From: Acidobacteriota bacterium
Lineage (GTDB): Bacteria > Acidobacteriota > Vicinamibacteria > Vicinamibacterales > CAVVIG01
Reading direction: 5' to 3'
Assembly: GCA_003222455.1 (NCBI GenBank)
Contig: QHWF01000253.1
Coordinates: 1 to 9,595 of the forward strand
Length of the DNA stretch: 9,595 nucleotides
Shown: positions 5,534 to 9,595 of the stretch, one piece after another
Position numbering within the stretch: the first letter of the stretch is position 1
How the letters are laid out: each line of letters starts with the position of its first letter
Position numbers and translations under genes: made by a program
The notes under the pieces: generated by a model
Databases searched by the model: none
The model's input: the letters and a program-made list of their open reading frames with translations, nothing else
What the model was told of the DNA's origin: nothing

Positions 5534-7348
5534 ATGATCGAGTCTAATAAGTCAGCAATGCGCAGCCGGATCGTCCTTGCCGTCATTCTTGGTCTGTGCG
5601 GATCGCTGCTGTCTGGCCAGCAGGCGCAACCCGCGCTTCTCGGGACACAGCAGCCGCCCCGCGATACGTCGGCGCGCAAGGAAGCTCCACCCGCGCCTAC
5701 CGGCCGAATCATCGGGCGCGTGCTGGCAGCCGACAGCGGCCGGCCGGTCAAACGCGCGCGCGTGTTCGCCACGGCGGCCGAGCTGCCGGGCGGCCGGGCC
5801 ATGCTCACCGACGAGACCGGTGCGTTCGATCTCACCGAGCTGCCGGCCGGCCGCTACACGTTGACCGTCTCCAAATCGGGCTTCATCTCGCTGTCGTACG
5901 GCCAGCGACGGCCGCTCCAGGCCGGGACGCCGCTCCAGCTCGGCGACGGCCAGCAGCTGAAAGGGGTGGACTTCCAACTGCCTCGCGGAAGCGCCATTGC
6001 CGGGCGCGTGCTGGACGAAGACGGCGACGCCATGCCTGGCGTCGCCGTTCGCGTGATGCGTTACCAATACCAGCAGGGCGAGCGGCGCCTCACGCCGGCA
6101 GGCAGCGCGCAGACCGACGACCGAGGTCAATACCGCGTCTGGGGATTGATGCCCGGCGATTACTACGTGAGCGCAGTGGCGCGAAACTTCAATCCCCCCG
6201 GAGGCGGTCGTGGTCCGGGTCGAAGCGGAGCCGGCGGTCCGGGAGGCGTGCCGTTTGATGCCGGCGCATTTGGCGGCCGTGCCGGCGCGTTCTTCGCCGG
6301 TCAACCGGAGGATCCGGATCAACGCGCCTATGCGCCGACCTATTACCCTGGCGTCGCATCGGTGAACGAGGCGAGGCCGGTCTCGCTCGCCTTGAGCCAG
6401 GAACTCGTCGACGTCAATTTCGGCATGCTGCTCGTGCGTGCGGCCCACATCTCCGGCCGCGTGATGAAGCCTGACGGCGCTCCGGCAACCGGCGGCAACG
6501 TCAACCTCGCCGCCGAGAACACGGGAGGCGCGCAGATCGGCGGGAATTTCGGCGCACGGATTCAATGGGACGGTGCGTTCTCGATCGCGAACGTGCCGCC
6601 GGGACGATATGTGCTCCGCGCACGCGGCGACGACCGCGACATGCCCGAATATGCCTTCCAGCCCATTAGCGTGAGCGGGCAGGATCTCGACGCGGTGACC
6701 GTGATTCTGTCGCCGGGAGCCACGCTCACCGGCATTGTCACGTTTCAGGGGGAACAGTCGCAGACGCCGGATGTCACCCAGGTACGGATCACAGCACCAT
6801 CAACGGACCAGGGATCGTTCGGCCCGCAACCGAATGCCCGGGTAGACAAGGAAGGGCATTTCTCGTTGACCGGCGTGCCGGTCGGCTCGCATCTGATCCG
6901 CTCGACCGGCAATCTGCGCGGCTGGGCGCTCCGGTCGGTGAACATTGCCGGGCGCGACGTCACCGACATGCCCATTGTGCTTCGCAGCGGCGAAACGGTG
7001 GGCAACGTGGAGATCGTCTTCACCGACAGGCTCAGTGAAATCGACGGTACGATCACGAACGAGCAAGGGACTCCGGTGCCCGAATACACCGTGCTCGCAT
7101 TCTCCACCGATCGATCGCTCTGGCGCCCGCAGGCCCGGCAAATCATGACGGCGCGTCCCGACCAGACGGGCAAGTACCGCATCCGCGGTCTGCCACCGGG
7201 TGAGTACTACGTCACGACGGTGGATCCTGCCGAGCAGGGCGAATGGTTCGAGCCGGCGTATCTGGACGATCGTCGCGCCGGTGCGGCCCGCCTGATCCTG
7301 AGCGAGGGCGACGTCAAGACGCAGGACTTCCGAGTAAATCTCAAGTAA
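5534..7348 (+). CDS. Secreted protein with multiple carboxypeptidase-regulatory-like domains
   Basis: 604 residues. The N-terminus looks like a Sec signal peptide: basic MRSR, hydrophobic IVLAVILGLCGSLLSG, then a polar QQAQPA region where cleavage is likely. The rest is a chain of Ig-like or transthyretin-like beta-sandwich segments of the carboxypeptidase-regulatory type. Each begins with 'G.(I/V)..(D/A)..G.PV..A.V' and ends with 'T(D/N).(G/T)G.(F/Y).(I/L).(G/N)LP.G.Y.(L/V)'. Approximate limits are 57-125, 152-215, 303-392, 395-485 and 500-600. A Gly/Pro-rich linker (221-256) splits the second and third. No catalytic motif or membrane anchor is seen, so a structural, adhesive or carbohydrate-binding role outside the cytoplasmic membrane is inferred. 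Such proteins are very numerous in Acidobacteriota. Start uncertain: ATG 5534, or ATG 5558, which opens directly with MRSRIVLAV; neither has a good ribosome-binding site. The stop codon lies within a heptamer repeat. Confidence 0.85.
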   Translation: MIESNKSAMRSRIVLAVILGLCGSLLSGQQAQPALLGTQQPPRDTSARKEAPPAPTGRIIGRVLAADSGRPVKRARVFATAAELPGGRAMLTDETGAFDLTELPAGRYTLTVSKSGFISLSYGQRRPLQAGTPLQLGDGQQLKGVDFQLPRGSAIAGRVLDEDGDAMPGVAVRVMRYQYQQGERRLTPAGSAQTDDRGQYRVWGLMPGDYYVSAVARNFNPPGGGRGPGRSGAGGPGGVPFDAGAFGGRAGAFFAGQPEDPDQRAYAPTYYPGVASVNEARPVSLALSQELVDVNFGMLLVRAAHISGRVMKPDGAPATGGNVNLAAENTGGAQIGGNFGARIQWDGAFSIANVPPGRYVLRARGDDRDMPEYAFQPISVSGQDLDAVTVILSPGATLTGIVTFQGEQSQTPDVTQVRITAPSTDQGSFGPQPNARVDKEGHFSLTGVPVGSHLIRSTGNLRGWALRSVNIAGRDVTDMPIVLRSGETVGNVEIVFTDRLSEIDGTITNEQGTPVPEYTVLAFSTDRSLWRPQARQIMTARPDQTGKYRIRGLPPGEYYVTTVDPAEQGEWFEPAYLDDRRAGAARLILSEGDVKTQDFRVNLK

Positions 7349-7447
7349 CAAGTCTCAAGTCTCAAGTCTCAACTCTCAAGTCTCAGCGTTAACTTTGGAG
7401 TTGAGCCTTGAGCGTTCAGAGTTGAGAGTTGAGAGTTGAGAGTTGAG
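7336..7447. repeat. inverted heptamer array between convergent genes (possible bidirectional terminator)
   Basis: The left arm is a tandem of 7-bp units: AAATCTC and AAGTAAC (degenerate, 7336-7349), then AAGTCTC three times, AACTCTC, and AAGTCTC (7350-7384). After a short loop (7385-7398) the right arm runs AGTTGAG, CCTTGAG, CGTTCAG, then AGTTGAG four times (7399-7447), all in one 7-bp phase. The arms pair at about six of seven bases per unit. The left end includes the stop codon of the upstream gene, and the right end finishes 5 bp from the rsmE stop on the other strand. A stem here could end transcription from both sides, but there is no U-tract, so this role is inferred. Confidence 0.8.
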
Positions 7448-7452
7448 CTGCG

Positions 7453-8193
7453 TCAGAGATCCCCCCACAGGAACTGCAGCACGGCGATTGCGGCGATCGG
7501 CACGGCGTCCGCGCGGAGCGTGCGGTGCCCGAGGGTAACCAGCCGCACGCCTGCTGACTTGGCCGCATTCCACTCCTGTTCCGTCCACCCGCCTTCCGGG
7601 CCTATCAGCACGGCACCGTCCGTCGGAATAGCGCCAGCACGGAAGATCGAGAGCGGTTCGACGTCCGCGCCAGCAGCAGGCTCGACGAGCATCAGCCGCA
7701 GGCTTGCGGGCGGCTCGTCGAGGAAGGTGTCGAGGGTCAGCGGCATCCGGACCTCCGGCAGCACAGCACGCCGCGATTGTTTGACCGACGCCAGGGCCAC
7801 TCGGCGCCAGCGGTCCACTCTGGCAGACTTCAGCAGCGTCGCGACGGTGGCTTCGCTCCGTTTCGTGACGATCGGCTGAATGGCGGCGACGCCCAGCATG
7901 ACGGCATCGCGCACCACATCGTCCATCTTGTCGCCTTTGAGCACCGCCTGCACGAGGGTCAAGTCGACCGCCGGTTCGGGCGGAGGCTCGACCCGCGCCA
8001 GGACTTGCAGTCGAACATCGCGTCGAACGATGCTCGCCACGCGCGCGAGGAACTCGTGGCCGCGTCCGTCGAACACCGACACCGTGTCGCCCACGCCGAT
8101 ACGGAGCACGCGCCTCAGATGCTCGGCTTCATGGCGCGGCAGCACGACGGTCTCGTCGCCCGCGTCGAGCGCGGGTGCAAAGAATCGGTGCAC
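7453..8193 (-). CDS. rsmE: 16S rRNA (uracil(1498)-N3)-methyltransferase RsmE
   Basis: 246 residues on the minus strand. RsmE methylates N3 of U1498 in 16S rRNA using SAM. The N-terminal PUA-like domain begins HRFFAPAL and contains HLRRVLRIGVGDTVSVFDG. The SPOUT domain follows, with LVQAVLKGDKMDDVVRDA, LGVAAIQPIVTKRSEA, the knot motif LIGPEGGWTEQEW (G198-G202 region) and LGHRTLRADAVPIAAIAVLQ. The last motif departs from the usual LR.ETA by having Asp for Glu and Val-Pro after it. I chose the GTG at 8193 because it gives the standard start (M)HRFF. The frame stays open far upstream, but only through the heptamer palindrome and antisense to the kinase. A -10 box ends 9 bases before the GTG, so the mRNA may be leaderless. 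In many bacteria rsmE follows prmA directly; here it is inverted and separated by the secreted protein gene. Confidence 0.93.
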   Translation of the reverse strand: MHRFFAPALDAGDETVVLPRHEAEHLRRVLRIGVGDTVSVFDGRGHEFLARVASIVRRDVRLQVLARVEPPPEPAVDLTLVQAVLKGDKMDDVVRDAVMLGVAAIQPIVTKRSEATVATLLKSARVDRWRRVALASVKQSRRAVLPEVRMPLTLDTFLDEPPASLRLMLVEPAAGADVEPLSIFRAGAIPTDGAVLIGPEGGWTEQEWNAAKSAGVRLVTLGHRTLRADAVPIAAIAVLQFLWGDL

Positions 8194-8202
8194 CGAGGGC
8201 GG

Positions 8203-8208
8203 ATTATA
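8203..8208 (-). promoter_or_regulatory. -10 box of rsmE
   Basis: The minus strand reads TATAAT here (plus strand ATTATA). Nine bases separate it from the GTG start at 8193, so transcription should begin within about three bases of the start codon. No -35 is recognisable: that position falls in the AATTCGG heptamers. Confidence 0.6.
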
Positions 8209-8213
8209 CGGAC

Positions 8214-8304
<91 letters not shown>

Positions 8305-8310
8305 TATACT
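8305..8310 (+). promoter_or_regulatory. -10 box of the kinase gene
   Basis: TATACT directly follows the last heptamer unit and ends 9 bases before the ATG at 8320, the same spacing as the rsmE box on the other side. Initiation would fall at about 8317-8320, leaving little or no leader; no Shine-Dalgarno sequence fits in CGCGCCCGG. No -35 hexamer is recognisable. Confidence 0.6.
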
Positions 8311-8319
8311 CGCGCCCGG

Positions 8320-9303
8320 ATGTTTTTCCGCGGACAGCTTGTCGGCAAGTACAAAATCCTCTCCACGATCGGCAGCGGCGGCTTCGGGACCGTGTACCTC
8401 GCCCGCGATACCTGGATCGACAAACACGTCGCGTTGAAGGTGCCGCACCGGCAGAGCGTCGACTTCGGCGAGCTGCTGCGCGAGCCGCGTCTGCTCGCGG
8501 CGCTCGGACATCCCAACATCGTGACGATCCTGACCGCCGAGAAGCAGGAGAACGTCTTCTTCATCGTCATGGAGTTCGTGCCCGGGGAAACGCTCGAAGC
8601 GCTGATCGCGCGGCAGGGCGCGCTCGATCTCGCGGTTGCGCTCGACTACACCTGCCAGATCTGCAACGCCGTCGATCATGCCCATCGCCAGGGTGTGCTG
8701 CACCGCGATTTGCGGCCGTCGAACGTGCTGGTGGCGGACCGCGGTCTGGTGAAAGTCGCCGATTTCGGCACCTCGCGCTTTCTCGAGATTGCCGCTCACG
8801 GCACCACCGTGATCGGCAGTCCGCCGTACATGGCGCCCGAGCAGTTTCGTGGCAGAGCGGTGTTCGCGTCCGATCTCTACTCGCTGGGCATAACGATGTA
8901 CCAGATGCTGACCGGCGTGTTGCCGTACGAGGCGCCCGCGCCGGCGGACATGGATCGCCTGATGCGCGGCGAGCTGGTGACGGCGCCCCGTCTCAGGAAC
9001 CCGAAACTGCCAAAAGCCATCAACGACATCGTCCTCAAGGCCATGGCGCCCCAGATTCACGCCCGCTACCAGCGCGCCAGCGAACTGCTCGACGACGTGA
9101 TTGCGGCGCGACGCGCGGTGGCACCGACACCCCCCCGGACCCCGCGCCCGGTGTCATCGGGCGACGTAAGGGCGGGCGAGGCCCAGAGCATTCAGAGCCG
9201 GCTCAGGGCGCGCGAATCGCCGCAGCCCCGTTTCTGCTGGCATTGCCGCAAACCGCTGCACGCCCGGTCGGATCGATGTCCGTTCTGCGGTGAAGCGCAA
9301 TAG
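8320..9303 (+). CDS. Hanks-type serine/threonine protein kinase with C-terminal zinc ribbon
   Basis: 327 residues, cytoplasmic (no membrane segment). Kinase domain (about 11-262): Gly-rich loop GSGGFGTVY (18-26), VALK with ATP-anchoring K40, helix-C E55, HRD (128-130), N135, DFG (148-150), APE (172-174) and D185 (SDLYSLG), so all main catalytic residues are present. The catalytic loop reads HRDLRPSN: the usual Lys two residues after the Asp is Arg (R132). The activation segment holds Thr and Ser residues (TSR, GTTVIGSPPY) that could be autophosphorylated. A Pro/Arg-rich linker (266-300) leads to a zinc ribbon, CWHC (306-309) and CPFC (320-323). Substrate unknown; it is divergent from rsmE, with no adjacent phosphatase. 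The ATG at 8320 gives the MFFRGQLVGKYKILSTIG start typical of such kinases; a -10 box lies just upstream and there is no Shine-Dalgarno sequence. Confidence 0.93.
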   Translation: MFFRGQLVGKYKILSTIGSGGFGTVYLARDTWIDKHVALKVPHRQSVDFGELLREPRLLAALGHPNIVTILTAEKQENVFFIVMEFVPGETLEALIARQGALDLAVALDYTCQICNAVDHAHRQGVLHRDLRPSNVLVADRGLVKVADFGTSRFLEIAAHGTTVIGSPPYMAPEQFRGRAVFASDLYSLGITMYQMLTGVLPYEAPAPADMDRLMRGELVTAPRLRNPKLPKAINDIVLKAMAPQIHARYQRASELLDDVIAARRAVAPTPPRTPRPVSSGDVRAGEAQSIQSRLRARESPQPRFCWHCRKPLHARSDRCPFCGEAQ

Positions 9304-9318
9304 CGGTGAAGCGCAATA
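9287..9318 (+). repeat. 16-bp perfect tandem duplication across the kinase stop codon
   Basis: GCGGTGAAGCGCAATA occurs twice in direct succession (9287-9302 and 9303-9318). The kinase stop TAG (9301-9303) spans the junction. Reading the unit followed by the base after the second copy gives TAA at the same place, so the duplication leaves the protein unchanged. Confidence 0.9.
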
Positions 9319-9335
9319 AGCGACGGCGGCGACGA

Positions 9336-9372
9336 CGACGATCAACGCAGAGCTCGCGGAACATGCAACGAG
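9336..9372 (+). repeat. partial copy of the nonamer repeat arm
   Basis: ACGATCAACGCAGAGCT and the following CGCGGAAC match the left outer arm of the palindrome at 207-232 with about one mismatch. Units are CGCAGAGCT, CGCGGAACA and TGCAACGAG (9346-9372). Here the arm is single: no inverted partner is found before the next gene. The 162-bp gap otherwise holds the 16-bp duplication and the ilvE promoter region. Confidence 0.75.
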
Positions 9373-9434
9373 GACAAACCGCGAATTCCTCGTGACAGCG
9401 CGTGCAGCTTTGTGCCTTCGTGCGAAACCGTTGA

Positions 9435-9440
9435 TACAAT
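9435..9440 (+). promoter_or_regulatory. possible -10 box of the ilvE-like gene
   Basis: TACAAT lies 25 bp before the ATG, leaving room for the ribosome-binding site at 9454-9460. A -35 is not clear; TTGTGC at 9410-9415 is a poor match with a 19-bp spacer. Confidence 0.4.
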
Positions 9441-9453
9441 GAGAGTTCGAGCG

Positions 9454-9460
9454 AGAGGAG
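9454..9460 (+). promoter_or_regulatory. ribosome-binding site of the ilvE-like gene
   Basis: AGAGGAG, 5 bases before ATG 9466, is the only strong Shine-Dalgarno sequence in the window. It fixes this start, and contrasts with the rsmE and kinase genes, which have none. Confidence 0.8.
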
Positions 9461-9465
9461 CATCC

Positions 9466-9595
9466 ATGGCGTTCGCGGGTACCGGCAGGATTTGGATGAA
9501 TGGCACGCTGGTGGACTGGAAGGACGCGACGATTCACATTGCGTCGCACGTCATCCATTACGGCAGCGGCGTGTTCGAGGGCATCCGCTGCTACG
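9466..9595 (+). CDS. ilvE: Branched-chain amino acid aminotransferase, N-terminal fragment
   Basis: The first 43 codons of a class IV (fold type IV) PLP aminotransferase, cut by the end of the window. The peptide contains IWMNGTLVDWKDATIHIASH followed by HYGSGVFEGIRCY, the conserved opening of IlvE-type enzymes: an 'I.MNG..V.W.DA.IH..SH..HYG..VFEGIR.Y' block. IlvE transfers the amino group between glutamate and the 2-oxo acids of Leu, Ile and Val in the cytoplasm, with PLP. The catalytic lysine lies beyond the window. D-amino-acid transaminase and aminodeoxychorismate lyase share the fold, but the SHVIHYGS..FEGIR block favours IlvE. It has its own promoter region and ribosome-binding site and is probably transcribed separately from the kinase. 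Confidence 0.88.
   Translation, partial: MAFAGTGRIWMNGTLVDWKDATIHIASHVIHYGSGVFEGIRCY

Overview
The window is GC-rich bacterial chromosome, most likely from an Acidobacteriota member, perhaps of the Vicinamibacteria type. This is inferred from a long secreted protein with several carboxypeptidase-regulatory-like domains, a soluble Hanks-type kinase with a C-terminal zinc ribbon, hrcA and dnaJ genes of ordinary bacterial type, and intergenic regions full of short-period (7 and 9 bp) repeats. No 16S rRNA or other decisive marker is present. No tRNA, rRNA, CRISPR array, transposase or phage gene is visible.

Layout. Positions 1-177 hold the 3' end of an XdhC/CoxI-family gene. A 279-bp gap follows, filled almost entirely by an imperfect palindrome of about 217 bp. 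Next is an amidohydrolase of the 5'-deoxyadenosine/SAH/guanine deaminase group (457-1779). A heat-shock operon then runs hrcA (1826-2860), grpE (2880-3434), dnaJ (3431-4576), prmA (4573-5430). It starts with a TATAAT box and a CIRCE operator whose last base is the A of the hrcA ATG. dnaK is absent. PrmA carries a Pro/Asp tripeptide-repeat insertion. A secreted multi-domain beta-sandwich protein follows (5534-7348). rsmE (7453-8193) is on the minus strand and converges on it. Divergent from rsmE is a Ser/Thr protein kinase (8320-9303). The window ends in the first 43 codons of an ilvE-like aminotransferase (9466 onward).

How the genes work together. hrcA encodes the repressor that should close its own operon through CIRCE. 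grpE and dnaJ supply the nucleotide-exchange factor and J-protein for a DnaK encoded elsewhere. prmA and rsmE are the usual neighbours of this cluster in many bacteria (ribosomal protein L11 and 16S rRNA methylation). Here rsmE has been separated and inverted, with the secreted protein gene in between. XdhC and the deaminase may both serve purine turnover.

The most unusual content is non-coding. Three separate inverted arrays of 7-bp units with unrelated sequences occur at 279-352, 7336-7447 and 8214-8304. A dispersed 9-bp-period repeat is found at four places. A symmetrical divergent promoter sits on either side of one heptamer palindrome, with both -10 boxes ending exactly 9 bases before the start codons, which suggests leaderless transcripts for rsmE and the kinase.
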